From Pseudomonas sp. TCU-HL1 (GTDB lineage Bacteria; Pseudomonadota; Gammaproteobacteria; Pseudomonadales; Pseudomonadaceae), in the NCBI RefSeq assembly GCF_001708505.1, contig NZ_CP015992.1, positions 3,720,001 to 3,784,000 of the forward strand: DNA of 64,000 nucleotides, given 5' to 3'. The stretch's first letter is position 1. Each line of letters begins with the position of its first letter. Position numbers and translations under genes: made by a program. Below the pieces are notes generated by a model. That model had not been told where the DNA came from, searched no databases, and saw only the letters and a program-made list of their open reading frames with translations. Of the stretch, positions 54,609 through 63,501 are shown one piece after another.

Positions 54609-55391
54609 ATGAACTACGAAGACATTCTGTACGAAGAGAAAGACGGCGTTGCCACCATTACCATCAACCGCCCGGATCGCTACAACGCCTTCCGTGGCCA
54701 GACCTGCATGGAGCTGATCGACGCCTTCAACCGCGCCGGCTGGAACAAGTCCATCGGTGTCATCGTCTTCACCGGCGCCGGCGACAAGGCCTTCTGCACC
54801 GGCGGCGACCAGGGCGCCCATGAAGGCCAGTACGACGGCCGTGGCTTGATCGGCCTGCCGGTGGAGGAACTGCAGGGCCTGATCCGCGAAGTCCCCAAGC
54901 CGGTGATTGCCCGCATCAACGGCTTCGCCATCGGCGGCGGCCATGTGCTGCATGTGGTGTGCGACCTGTCCATCGTCTCGGACAAGGCGGTTTTCGGCCA
55001 GGTGGGCCCGAAGGTCGGCTCGGTGGACCCGGGCTTCGGCACCGCCTACCTCGCTCGGGTGGTTGGCGAGAAGCGCGCCCGCGAGATCTGGTACCTGTGC
55101 CGCAAGTACAGCGCCCAGCAAGCGCTGGAGTGGGGTCTGGTGAATGCCGTGGTACCCCACGAAGAGCTGGATGCGGAAGTGCAGAAGTGGTGTGACGAAA
55201 TCCTCGAGAAGAGCCCCACCGCCCTGTCCATCGCCAAGCGCTCGTTCAACGCCGACAGCGAGAACATCGCCGGCATCGGTGGCCTGGGGATGCAAGCGCT
55301 GTCCCTGTACTACGACACCGAGGAATCCAAGGAAGGCGTGGCCGCGTTCAAAGAAAAGCGCAAGCCCGACTTCCGCAAGTTCTACCGCTGA
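54609..55391 (+). CDS. badI: 2-ketocyclohexanecarboxyl-CoA hydrolase (ring-opening)
   Basis: A 260-residue crotonase-superfamily hydrolase of the BadI/MenB type. Diagnostic stretches are FCTGGDQGAHEGQYDGRG (about residue 62), INGFAIGGGHVLHVVCDL and VGSVDPGFGTAYLARVVG, quite unlike ordinary hydratases. BadI opens the ring of 2-ketocyclohexanecarboxyl-CoA by hydrolysis to pimelyl-CoA. This is the most specific marker of the pathway in the window. It follows badH by 30 bp; GGAG precedes the start. Confidence 0.9.
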   Translation: MNYEDILYEEKDGVATITINRPDRYNAFRGQTCMELIDAFNRAGWNKSIGVIVFTGAGDKAFCTGGDQGAHEGQYDGRGLIGLPVEELQGLIREVPKPVIARINGFAIGGGHVLHVVCDLSIVSDKAVFGQVGPKVGSVDPGFGTAYLARVVGEKRAREIWYLCRKYSAQQALEWGLVNAVVPHEELDAEVQKWCDEILEKSPTALSIAKRSFNADSENIAGIGGLGMQALSLYYDTEESKEGVAAFKEKRKPDFRKFYR

Positions 55392-55399
55392 CCGCCTGC

Positions 55400-55426
55400 C
55401 CCGCCCACAGATTTTCTGGGCGGGGT
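55400..55426. other. GC-rich hairpin between badI and aliB
   Basis: CCCCGCCCA/TGGGCGGGG, 9-bp perfect stem with a 9-base loop, in the 72-bp gap between badI and aliB. There is no T tract, so it is more likely an mRNA-processing or attenuation element than a terminator. Confidence 0.5.
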
Positions 55427-55463
55427 CATCACTGCCTCGCGCCGAACCGGCCCGGAGAGAGAC

Positions 55464-56603
55464 ATGAACTTCGCATTCAACGAATATCAGAACGCCATCC
55501 GTGAAAGCGTCGCGCGCTTCAGCGCCGAGGTCCTGGCGCCCGGCTACAAGAAGCGCGATCAGGCCGGCGAGATCGAGCGCTCGGTCATCGAACAGATGGG
55601 GCAAATGGGCCTCCTGGGCGGCGAGTTGCCGGAAGAGTTTGGCGGCAGCGGCCTGGACTGCGTCACAGCCGGCCTGATCATCGAAGAGATTTCCCGGGGC
55701 GACTTCAACGTCGGCTACATCCCCCTGCTGACCTCGCTCAATGGCCAGATCATCGCCCAGCACGCCTCCCCCGAACTGGCCCGGGAGTGGCTTACCGAAA
55801 TCACCGCCGGGCGCAAGATCGTCTGTATCGCCCTGACCGAACCCAGCGGCGGCTCCGACGCCGCCAGCCTGCGCCTGAAGGCCGAGCGCAAGGGCAACGT
55901 CTACGTGCTGAACGGCGAGAAAACCTCCATTTCCATGGCCGACCAGGCTGACGTCGCCGTGGTCTTCGCCCGCACCGGTACCCCAGAGCAGCGCGCCAGT
56001 GGCATCAGCGCTTTCCTCGTGCCCATGACGCTGCCCGGCATCAGCACCACTCGCTTCGACGATGCCGGCGAGCGCGCCATCGGCCGAGGCTCCATTTTCT
56101 TCGACAACGTGGAAGTGCCCGTTAGCCATCGCCTGGGCGAGGATGGCAAAGGTTTCAAGCAGGTAATGCAGGGCTTCGACTACAGCCGTGCGCTGATCGG
56201 CCTGCAATGCCTGGCCCTGGCCCAGCAGTCCCTCGATGAAACCTGGAGCTGGCTGACTGAGCGCCAGGCCTTCGGTCAGCCGTTGGCCGCCTTCCAGGGC
56301 CTGACCCATCCGCTGGCGGAACTGCAGACCTATGTGCACGCCGCCCGCCTGCAGTGCTACCACTCGCTGTGGCTGAAGGACAACGGCCTGCCCCACAACG
56401 CCGAAGCGGCGATGAACAAGTGGTGGGCACCGAAGCTGGCCTTCGACGTGGTCAAGCAGTGCCTGCTGGCCCACGGACACACCGGCTACGGCGAAGACCT
56501 GCCGTTCGCTCAGCGCCTACGCGATGTTCTGGGCCTACAGATCGGCGATGGCACGGCGCAGATCATGAAGAATATCATTGCCCGCGAACTCACTCCGAAA
56601 TAA
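55464..56603 (+). CDS. aliB: Acyl-CoA dehydrogenase, predicted cyclohexanecarboxyl-CoA dehydrogenase
   Basis: A 379-residue acyl-CoA dehydrogenase. LTEPSGGSDAASLRLKAER is near residue 128 and the C terminus reads GDGTAQIMKNIIAREL. Where many members have Glu (YEGT) this protein has Asp362 (GDGT). It is placed as AliB, which desaturates cyclohexanecarboxyl-CoA to the 1-ene. Electrons would go to the EtfAB encoded on the other strand. GGAGAGAG precedes the start. Identity rests on the ali/bad context. Confidence 0.82.
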   Translation: MNFAFNEYQNAIRESVARFSAEVLAPGYKKRDQAGEIERSVIEQMGQMGLLGGELPEEFGGSGLDCVTAGLIIEEISRGDFNVGYIPLLTSLNGQIIAQHASPELAREWLTEITAGRKIVCIALTEPSGGSDAASLRLKAERKGNVYVLNGEKTSISMADQADVAVVFARTGTPEQRASGISAFLVPMTLPGISTTRFDDAGERAIGRGSIFFDNVEVPVSHRLGEDGKGFKQVMQGFDYSRALIGLQCLALAQQSLDETWSWLTERQAFGQPLAAFQGLTHPLAELQTYVHAARLQCYHSLWLKDNGLPHNAEAAMNKWWAPKLAFDVVKQCLLAHGHTGYGEDLPFAQRLRDVLGLQIGDGTAQIMKNIIARELTPK

Positions 56604-56605
56604 CG

Positions 56606-56637
56606 CCTTGTCTGCCCCGCAGACGGGGCTGCAAGGA
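56606..56637 (+). promoter_or_regulatory. Hairpin that includes the badR ribosome-binding site
   Basis: A stem formed by CCTTG (56606-56610) with CAAGG (56632-56636) and GCCCCG (56614-56619) with CGGGGC (56624-56629) lies just after the aliB stop. The AAGGA ribosome-binding site of badR (56633-56637) falls in its descending arm, 7 bases before the ATG at 56644. This should lower badR translation unless ribosomes finishing aliB open it. Seen in the sequence; the effect is inference. Confidence 0.55.
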
Positions 56638-56643
56638 ATCCCG

Positions 56644-57135
56644 ATGACCGATAACGAGAGCAAAGGCATACCCAACAGACTGTTCTTCCGGCTGTTCCAG
56701 ACCGGCAACGTGCTGCAGCGGCAGGTACAAAACGAGATGGGCATCAGCACCGTGCAATGGGCGGTGCTCGGTGCGCTGTCTAGAGGAGGTTTCGAGGCGG
56801 GCATCTCCTTCAACCAGTTGACGGAGTACCTGTTTGTCAGCCGGCAGAGCCTGGACGGTGTACTCAAGCGCATGGAGCGCGACAACCACGTGCTGCGCGT
56901 ACCCCATCCCGACGATGGACGCGCGCGCCTGGTCAAGCTGACCGATCAGGGACGTGCCTATTGGGAGAGTTTGCAGGAACGGATCTACCAGTTTTACCAG
57001 CAGGGTTTGAAGGGCTTCAGTTTCGACGACAGCGTCAACTTCCTGCACTACCTGAACAAATTGCAGCACGACCTGGCCCGGATCGACCTGGGCCATGGTC
57101 ACCAGGCGGGGATGGAGGAACAGGCCGAGGTCTAG
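56644..57135 (+). CDS. badR: MarR family regulator, predicted BadR
   Basis: A 163-residue MarR-type regulator with winged helix (ISFNQLTEYLFVSRQSLDGV, then DGRARLVKLTDQG, the wing). BadR of R. palustris represses badHI and aliAB until an alicyclic CoA compound is present. Here it lies directly after aliB, in the same operon, which supports the same job. The start at 56644 (MTDNESK) uses a ribosome-binding site held in a hairpin. Candidate operators are 52016-52030 and 62071-62085. Confidence 0.8.
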   Translation: MTDNESKGIPNRLFFRLFQTGNVLQRQVQNEMGISTVQWAVLGALSRGGFEAGISFNQLTEYLFVSRQSLDGVLKRMERDNHVLRVPHPDDGRARLVKLTDQGRAYWESLQERIYQFYQQGLKGFSFDDSVNFLHYLNKLQHDLARIDLGHGHQAGMEEQAEV

Positions 57136-57249
57136 CCAGGGTTTCCCGTTTCTGCCAAGCGCTTCGGCGCGGATTGGGTTCACTCCATGCCCACGGGCAT
57201 GGTGCCGGTTGAATAACAACAATCACCACCTGGCAGGAACGAATCAGCG

Positions 57250-58008
57250 ATGCACAACGTCATCCTCGAAACCCGGGGTTTGACCAAGGAGTTCAATGGC
57301 TTCACCGCCGTGGACTCGGTCGATCTCAAGGTGCAAGAAGGGCATATCCATGCCTTGATCGGCCCCAACGGCGCCGGCAAATCCACCGTCTTCAACCTGT
57401 TGACGCGCTTTCTGCCCGCCAGCCGTGGCGAGGTGTTCTACCAGGGGCAGTCGATAAGCAGGCTGTGCCCTCACCGCATAGCCCACCTGGGCCTGGTGCG
57501 TTCTTTCCAGATTTCCGCCGTATTCGGTCACATGAGCGTGCTGGAGAACGTGCGCGTGGCCCTGCAACGGCGCCTGGGCACCTCCTTCCATTTCTGGAAG
57601 TCATTACGCACCCTCGAGTCGCTCGACGAGCGCGCCATGCAACTGCTCGAAGCCGTGGACCTGCAGGACTTCGCCAGGCGCAAGACTGCCGAACTGCCCT
57701 ATGGCCGTAAACGCGCCCTGGAGCTGGCCACCACCCTGGCCCTGGAGCCGAAGGTCATGCTGCTGGACGAGCCGACCCAAGGCATGGGCCATGAGGATGT
57801 CGACCGCGTTGTCGAACTGATCCGCAAGGCTGCGCTGGGGCGCACGGTGCTGATGGTCGAGCACAACCTGCATGTGGTCAGCAGCCTGTGCGACCGCATC
57901 ACGGTGCTGGCGCGCGGCAGCGTACTCGCAGAAGGCGACTACGCCAGCGTCGCGCAAGACCCCCGGGTGCGCGAAGCCTACCTGGGCAAGGAGGCTAGCC
58001 ATGGCTGA
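57250..58008 (+). CDS. ABC transporter ATP-binding protein, LivG-like
   Basis: A 252-residue ATPase of the branched-chain-amino-acid/aromatic-acid uptake group. Walker A GPNGAGKST (near residue 37), signature LPYGRKRALELATTL (degenerate LSYG; near 148), Walker B VMLLDEPTQGMG. It is 114 bp downstream of badR and overlaps the second ATPase by 8 bp. With the neighbouring binding protein and permeases it should import cyclohexanecarboxylate or a related acid. Confidence 0.88.
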   Translation: MHNVILETRGLTKEFNGFTAVDSVDLKVQEGHIHALIGPNGAGKSTVFNLLTRFLPASRGEVFYQGQSISRLCPHRIAHLGLVRSFQISAVFGHMSVLENVRVALQRRLGTSFHFWKSLRTLESLDERAMQLLEAVDLQDFARRKTAELPYGRKRALELATTLALEPKVMLLDEPTQGMGHEDVDRVVELIRKAALGRTVLMVEHNLHVVSSLCDRITVLARGSVLAEGDYASVAQDPRVREAYLGKEASHG

Positions 58009-58723
58009 GCACCTTCCCCTGGAGCAGGAACAACTGCGCCTGTCCAACGTCCACGCCTTCTACGGCGAGTCGCACGTCCTGCATGGCATCGACCTGCGGG
58101 TGCACCGCGGCGAGCTGGTTACCCTGCTCGGGCGCAATGGTTCCGGCCGCAGCACGATCCTCAAATCGATCATGGGCATGGTCGGCCGACGCACCGGCTC
58201 GATCATGGTCAATGGCAAGGAGACCACCCACCTCCCCGCCTTCCGGATTCCGCGCCTGGGCACCGGCTACTGCCCCGAGGAGCGTGGCATCTTCGCCAGC
58301 CTGGATGTCGAGGAGAACCTCCTGCTGCCCCCCACCGTCCGCAGCGGCGGCATGACCCTCGACGAGATCTACGAGATGTTCCCCAACCTCTACGAGCGCC
58401 GCCGCAGCCAGGGCACGCGCCTGTCCGGCGGTGAACAGCAGATGCTGGCCATGGCCCGCATCCTGCGTAGCGGCGCCAACCTGCTGCTGCTCGACGAAAT
58501 CACCGAAGGCCTGGCGCCGGTGATCGTGCAGAAGCTGGCCGAAGTGCTGATCAAGCTGAAGCAGAAGCAACTGACCATCATTCTGGTGGAGCAGAATTTT
58601 CGCTTCGCCGCACCGCTGGCCGACCGGCACTACCTGATCGAGCACGGCCGAATCCTCGACGAAATCAGCGCCGCCGAACTGCCGCACAAGGTGGACATGC
58701 TGCACCGGCAACTGGGCGTCTGA
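58001..58723 (+). CDS. ABC transporter ATP-binding protein, LivF-like
   Basis: A 240-residue ATPase. The P-loop reads GRNGSGRST (about residue 44), with Arg in place of the usual Walker A Lys. The signature LSGGEQQMLAMARIL and Walker B LLLLDEITEGLAP are normal. Arg at this place occurs in some LivF proteins, so it may still function in the heterodimer with LivG. The start at 58001 lies inside livG (8-bp overlap). Confidence 0.88.
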   Translation: MAEHLPLEQEQLRLSNVHAFYGESHVLHGIDLRVHRGELVTLLGRNGSGRSTILKSIMGMVGRRTGSIMVNGKETTHLPAFRIPRLGTGYCPEERGIFASLDVEENLLLPPTVRSGGMTLDEIYEMFPNLYERRRSQGTRLSGGEQQMLAMARILRSGANLLLLDEITEGLAPVIVQKLAEVLIKLKQKQLTIILVEQNFRFAAPLADRHYLIEHGRILDEISAAELPHKVDMLHRQLGV

Positions 58724-58828
58724 CCGCGACACCGCGACACCCCGTCACCACGACCACCCGATCATTGGCTCACCACCCAGGAGCCAGGGGTCCCCCTGGC
58801 CCGAAAAACCCGAAGAGAGGCAACAACC

Positions 58829-60040
58829 ATGAAAACAACAATAAGACCCGTGGTAGCAGCGCTGGCCCTGAGCACCGCCGGCATCGCCAATGCGCAAGTC
58901 AGCGACAATGAAATCCGCATCGGCTACCTGGCGGACATGTCCGGCGCCTATCGCGACCTGGGAGGCCCCGGTGGGCTGGAGGCCCTGAACATGGCCGTCG
59001 AGGACTTCGGCGGCCAAGTCAATGGCGCCAGGATCGTGGTCCGCAGCGCCGATGACCGCAACAGCCCGGATGTCGGCGCCAACACGACCCGGGAATGGAT
59101 CGACCGTGGCAATGTCGACATGGTCGCCGGACTGGTTTCATCGGCCGTCACCATCGCCGTGACCCGCATCCTGGAGGAGACCAACAGGCTCGGCCTGGTG
59201 TCGATCTCCGCGTCTTCGGCCATCACCAACGAGTACTGCACCGCCAACCACATTCACTGGGTGTACGACACCCACGCGATGGCCAATGGCACGGCCAAGG
59301 CCATCGTCCAGGAAGGTGGCGACAAGTGGTTCATCCTCGCTGCCGACTATGCCTTTGGCCACGCCATGGAGGCCGACGTGGAGCGCACGGTCACCGCCGC
59401 CGGCGGCCAGGTCGTCGGCAAGGCGCGCCACCCACTGGCCTCCAGTGACTTCTCGTCGTACATCCTGCAGGCGCAGAGCTCCGGGGCCAACGTCATCGGC
59501 CTGGCCAACGCCGCAGCCGATACGGTCAACGCCATCACTACGGCCAAACAGTTCGGCCTGACCGACTCCGGGCAAAACCTGGCCGGCCTGATGGTGTTCA
59601 TCAATGACATTCACGCCCTTGGCCTCGATGCCACCCAGGGCCTGCAACTGACCACCGGCTGGTACTGGGACCAGGACGAGAAAAGCCGCGCCTGGGCGCA
59701 GCGGTTCCATGAGCGCACCAAGCGAATGCCGACCATGGTGCAAGCCGGGATCTACTCCAGCACCCGCCACTACCTGCAGGCGATAAAGGATGCCGGCACC
59801 GATGAGGCGCAAGCCGTGCGCCGGCAGATGATGGCCACTCCAGTCAACGACATGTTCACCAGCAACGGCAAGATCCGCGAAGACGGCCGCATGGTCTATG
59901 ACATGTACCTGGCCCAGGTGAAGAAGCCAGCCGAATCCAAGGGCGAATGGGACCTGTACAAGATCGTCCGCACCATCCCGGCGGACGAGGCCTTCCGTCC
60001 TCTGACAGAGAGCAAGTGCAAACTGGTCAACAAGTCCTGA
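58829..60040 (+). CDS. Periplasmic substrate-binding protein, LivK-like
   Basis: A 403-residue type I binding protein with signal peptide (ALALSTAGIANAQ, cut near residue 22), then IRIGYLADMSGAYRDLGGPG, the usual start of aromatic/aliphatic acid-binding members. It should bind the carboxylate substrate. An AGAGAGG ribosome-binding site precedes it. It is between livF and the permease livH. The ligand is inferred from the catabolic genes. Confidence 0.88.
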   Translation: MKTTIRPVVAALALSTAGIANAQVSDNEIRIGYLADMSGAYRDLGGPGGLEALNMAVEDFGGQVNGARIVVRSADDRNSPDVGANTTREWIDRGNVDMVAGLVSSAVTIAVTRILEETNRLGLVSISASSAITNEYCTANHIHWVYDTHAMANGTAKAIVQEGGDKWFILAADYAFGHAMEADVERTVTAAGGQVVGKARHPLASSDFSSYILQAQSSGANVIGLANAAADTVNAITTAKQFGLTDSGQNLAGLMVFINDIHALGLDATQGLQLTTGWYWDQDEKSRAWAQRFHERTKRMPTMVQAGIYSSTRHYLQAIKDAGTDEAQAVRRQMMATPVNDMFTSNGKIREDGRMVYDMYLAQVKKPAESKGEWDLYKIVRTIPADEAFRPLTESKCKLVNKS

Positions 60041-60098
60041 CCCCCTCAGCCGGCCCGCAGTCTGGCGACAGCGGGCCCCTTGGGATGGAGAACAGCCC

Positions 60099-60983
60099 AT
60101 GACAATCTTCGATGTTCCGGCCGTCGCCCTGTTCGGCCAACTCATGCTCGGCCTGATCAATGGCGCCTTCTACGCCCTGCTCAGCCTGGGCCTGGCGATC
60201 ATTTTCGGCCTGCTGAAGGTGATCAATTTCGCCCATGGCGCGCAATACATGCTTGGGGCATTCACTGCGTTGTTGCTGCTCCAGCACCTCGGCATCGACT
60301 ACTGGACCGCCCTGCTGCTGGTCCCCGTACTGGTCGGCCTGTTCGGCGTCGCCCTCGAGCGCTTCTTGCTACGGCCGCTTGCGGGGGAAAGCCACCTCTA
60401 TAGCCTGCTGCTGACTTTCGGCCTGGCTCTGATCATCCAGGGCCTGTTCACCAACCTCTTCGGCAGCTCAGGCATCAGCTACCCGACACCGGAGGTATTT
60501 CGCGGCACCCTCGATCTCGGCTTCATGCATCTGCCGGCCTACCGCGCCTGGGTCGTCGTCGCGGCCCTGGCGCTGTGCTTCGCCGCATGGTTGATCATCG
60601 AGCGGACCCGCCTCGGCGCCTACCTGCGCGCCGGCACGGAGAATCCCCGCCTGATGCAAGCATTTGGCATCAACATTCCGTTCATGGTCACCATGACCTA
60701 TGGCTTCGGCGTCGCCCTCGCGGCCTTCACCGGTGTCCTGGCGGCGCCGCTGTACAGCGTCTCTCCCGGCATGGGTGCGAACCTGCTGATCGTGGTGTTC
60801 GCCGTAGTGGTGATCGGCGGCATGGGCTCCATCGCCGGCGCGGTGATCACCGGCCTGGCCATGGGCCTGATCGAAGGCCTGACCAAGGTGTTCTATCCGC
60901 AGGCCGCAACCACGGTGATCTTCCTGGTCATGGTTCTGGTGCTGCTGTTCAAACCCACCGGCCTGTTCGCCAAGGAGGCATGA
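60099..60983 (+). CDS. ABC transporter permease, LivH-like
   Basis: A 294-residue inner-membrane permease with eight or so helices. NGAFYALLSLGLAIIFGLLK (about residues 19-38) and the cytoplasmic loop with RAGTENPRLMQAFGINI (about 180-195) are typical of LivH. It is 58 bp after the binding protein and overlaps livM by 4 bp (ATGA). Confidence 0.9.
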   Translation: MTIFDVPAVALFGQLMLGLINGAFYALLSLGLAIIFGLLKVINFAHGAQYMLGAFTALLLLQHLGIDYWTALLLVPVLVGLFGVALERFLLRPLAGESHLYSLLLTFGLALIIQGLFTNLFGSSGISYPTPEVFRGTLDLGFMHLPAYRAWVVVAALALCFAAWLIIERTRLGAYLRAGTENPRLMQAFGINIPFMVTMTYGFGVALAAFTGVLAAPLYSVSPGMGANLLIVVFAVVVIGGMGSIAGAVITGLAMGLIEGLTKVFYPQAATTVIFLVMVLVLLFKPTGLFAKEA

Positions 60984-61963
60984 ACATGAACGAGACCGCC
61001 CTCTTGCAGAACGCCCTGCTCCACTCGCAGCGGCAAAAAAGACTCTACTTCGGCCTGGCATTCCTGGGCATCGCGATGCTGGCACCCCTGGTCGCCTACC
61101 CGATCTTCCTGATGAAACTGCTGTGTTTCGCGCTGTTCGCCTGCGCCTTCAACCTGCTGCTTGGGCATGTCGGCCTGTTGTCCTTCGGGCATGCGGCATT
61201 CCTGGCCACCGGCGGCTATACGACGGGCTGGCTGCTGACCGCGCATAGCGGGCTGACGCCGGAACTGGGGATTCTCGGCGGTACTGTCGCAGCCACCTTG
61301 CTTGGCCTGCTGTTCGGCGTGCTGGCGATCCGCAGACAGGGCATCTACTTCGCCATGATTACCCTGGCCCTCGCGCAGATGGTGTACTTCATCTACCTCC
61401 AGGCGCCGTTCACTGGCGGCGAAAACGGCCTGCACGGCATACCCCGTGGCAAGTTGTTCGGACTGGTGGACTTGAAGAACGACCTGGCCCTGTACTACTT
61501 CGTCTTGGCGATCGTCGTCGGCGGCTACCTGCTGATCCAGCGAACCGTGCACTCCCCCTTCGGCCAGGTGCTGCGCGCCATTCGCGAGAACGAGCCGCGC
61601 GCCATCTCCCTGGGCTACAACGTCGATGCCTACAAGCTACTGGCGTTCGTCCTGTCCAGCGGCCTCGCCGGCCTGGCTGGCGCCACCAAGACCGTGGTGT
61701 TCCAGTTCGCCAGCCTGACCGATGCACACTGGCACATGTCCGGCGAAGTCATCCTGATGACGCTGCTCGGCGGCGTTGGCACCCTGCTCGGCCCAGTGGT
61801 GGGATCGAGCCTCGTGGTCTGGCTGCATCACCTGCTCGGCGGCAGCGCACTGGGCAGCTGGATGGGCGTGATCCTCGGCGTGATCTTCGTGCTCTGCGTG
61901 CTGCTGTTCCGCGCCGGAATCGTCGGATACGTGCGGCTATTCGTCGAACGCAACCTGCGCTAA
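60980..61963 (+). CDS. ABC transporter permease, LivM-like
   Basis: A 327-residue permease with about nine helices: NLLLGHVGLLSFGHAAFLA and RAIRENEPRAISLGYNVDAY (the EAA-like loop) are the LivM marks. The start at 60980 lies in the livH stop; a second ATG at 60986 is also possible. It closes the transporter set, and a strong terminator hairpin follows. Confidence 0.9.
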   Translation: MNMNETALLQNALLHSQRQKRLYFGLAFLGIAMLAPLVAYPIFLMKLLCFALFACAFNLLLGHVGLLSFGHAAFLATGGYTTGWLLTAHSGLTPELGILGGTVAATLLGLLFGVLAIRRQGIYFAMITLALAQMVYFIYLQAPFTGGENGLHGIPRGKLFGLVDLKNDLALYYFVLAIVVGGYLLIQRTVHSPFGQVLRAIRENEPRAISLGYNVDAYKLLAFVLSSGLAGLAGATKTVVFQFASLTDAHWHMSGEVILMTLLGGVGTLLGPVVGSSLVVWLHHLLGGSALGSWMGVILGVIFVLCVLLFRAGIVGYVRLFVERNLR

Positions 61964-61971
61964 CAACCGAC

Positions 61972-62002
61972 CAGGGCCCACGCCTCCGCGGCGTGGGCCC
62001 TG
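61972..62002 (+). terminator. Terminator hairpin after livM
   Basis: CAGGGCCCACGCC/GGCGTGGGCCCTG, a 13-bp GC-rich stem with a short loop, 9 bp after the livM stop. No T tract follows, so termination may be partial, but it marks the end of the aliA-livM operon; the porin has its own promoter. Confidence 0.65.
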
Positions 62003-62070
62003 GGGCGCCCCCTTCCGGCCTACCCGCTGGAAAAATGGCGGCCAGCCGACAGATGACCTCAAATATTTAT

Positions 62071-62085
62071 GACAACATATTGATA
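62071..62085. promoter_or_regulatory. Second copy of the putative BadR operator, upstream of the porin
   Basis: GACAACATATTGATA matches the site at 52016-52030 in 13 of 15 bases. Its last six bases, TTGATA, again fall where a -35 element would lie, about 136 bp before the porin start. It lies in an AT-rich stretch (62060-62110), as promoters do. It suggests the porin shares control with the ali/bad genes. Confidence 0.55.
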
Positions 62086-62220
62086 TTTATTTTGAGCAAT
62101 CTTAGGTTTTACACACTCACCAACTGACCGCACAAACCAAAGACACCGTGAATCCTGCGAGATAACGCTCGTAGCAGGACGACTCATGGCTACCAACAAA
62201 AACAAGTAAAGGTAAACACC

Positions 62221-63483
62221 ATGCACATTGATCGTCGAATTCAACTCAACGTACTAGCCCTGCTCGGACTCGCGCCTCTCGCGGCCCAGGCCGGTTTCAT
62301 CGAAGACAGCCAGTTGAGTCTGGAAACCCGCAATTTCTACATGAACCGCGACTACCGCGACGCCGACAAGCCAGACACCCCGCGCTTTCGCGGCGAGCCC
62401 AAGGCCAAGGCCGAGGAGTGGGCCCAGGGATTCATGCTGCGCTACAGCTCCGGCTTCACCGAGGGCACCTTCGGGCTGGGCGTCGACGGCCTGGGGCTGC
62501 TGGGGGTGAAACTGGACTCCGGGCGCGGTACCAGCGGCACCGGTGCCCTGCAGGTACAACGCGACGGCGAGGTGTCCGACGAGTTTTCGTTCTTCGGCCC
62601 GACCGCCAAGGCGCGGCTGGGCAAATCCGTGCTCACGGTGGGCACCCATGCCCCCACCCTGCCCATTGCCTTCCGCAATGACACCCGACTGCTGCCGCAG
62701 ACCTTCCAGGGCGCGCAGATCGTCTCCAGCGACCTTGACAAGCTCACCCTCACCGCTGGCCAGTTCCGCGCCACGCGCCTGCGCAACTCCAGCGACTACG
62801 AGGACATGAACATGTTCGCCGACGGTGCTGTCGGCGGCGTGGCCAGCGACCGTTTCAACTACGCCGGCGCCACCTGGGCGCCCTCCTCCAGCCTGACGAC
62901 CACCTACTATCAGGCCGAGCTGAAGGACAACTACCGGCAGCACTACGCCAACCTGCTGCATGCATTGCCAATGGCCGAGGGGCTAAGCCTGAAGTCTGAC
63001 ATCCGCTATTTCCGCAGCACGGACGAAGGCCGCACCACGGTGGACAACCGCAACCTCGGGGCCATGTTCACCCTCATGTACCGAGGCCATGCTCTGGGCT
63101 TCGCCTACCAGGACCAGAGGGGCGACACCGGCCAGCCCTTCATCGCCGGCGGCACCGACCCCTGGACGCTGAACACCGTCACCTACCACCACTTCCTGCG
63201 CGCTCGCGAGGACTCCTGGCAGCTGCGCTACGACTACGACTTCGCGGCCATGGGCATCCCCGGTCTGTCGCTGATGACCCGCTACGTCTCCGGCGACAAC
63301 TTCGAGATCGGCGGACAGGACGCGCGGGAATGGGAGCGCAACACGGACATCGCGTACGTGGTGCAAGGCGGGCCGCTCAAGGGCCTCAGCCTGCGCTGGC
63401 GCAACGTCACCTACCGTGGCAGCCACACCACGGACATCGACGAGAACCGCTTCATCGTCGGATACACCTTCAAGTTCTGGTAA
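62221..63483 (+). CDS. OprD-family outer-membrane porin
   Basis: A 420-residue OprD/OpdK-type porin with signal peptide (cut near QAGFIEDS, residue 24), FIEDSQLSLETRNFYMNRDY, a repeated aromatic-glycine beta-strand pattern, and YTFKFW at the C terminus with the expected terminal aromatic residue. OprD-family porins take up small carboxylates; here cyclohexanecarboxylate or a related acid is the likely substrate. It lies downstream of the ABC set, with its own putative BadR site. Confidence 0.9.
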   Translation: MHIDRRIQLNVLALLGLAPLAAQAGFIEDSQLSLETRNFYMNRDYRDADKPDTPRFRGEPKAKAEEWAQGFMLRYSSGFTEGTFGLGVDGLGLLGVKLDSGRGTSGTGALQVQRDGEVSDEFSFFGPTAKARLGKSVLTVGTHAPTLPIAFRNDTRLLPQTFQGAQIVSSDLDKLTLTAGQFRATRLRNSSDYEDMNMFADGAVGGVASDRFNYAGATWAPSSSLTTTYYQAELKDNYRQHYANLLHALPMAEGLSLKSDIRYFRSTDEGRTTVDNRNLGAMFTLMYRGHALGFAYQDQRGDTGQPFIAGGTDPWTLNTVTYHHFLRAREDSWQLRYDYDFAAMGIPGLSLMTRYVSGDNFEIGGQDAREWERNTDIAYVVQGGPLKGLSLRWRNVTYRGSHTTDIDENRFIVGYTFKFW

Positions 63484-63501
63484 GCACCCGGGAGAGCCAG
63501 C

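Noticed and set aside
53721..56480. 919-residue minus-strand open frame across badH, badI and aliB
   Set aside because: It is antisense to three well-supported genes, has low-complexity G/H/V/Q-rich composition typical of reverse-strand frames in GC-rich DNA, and no recognisable domain.
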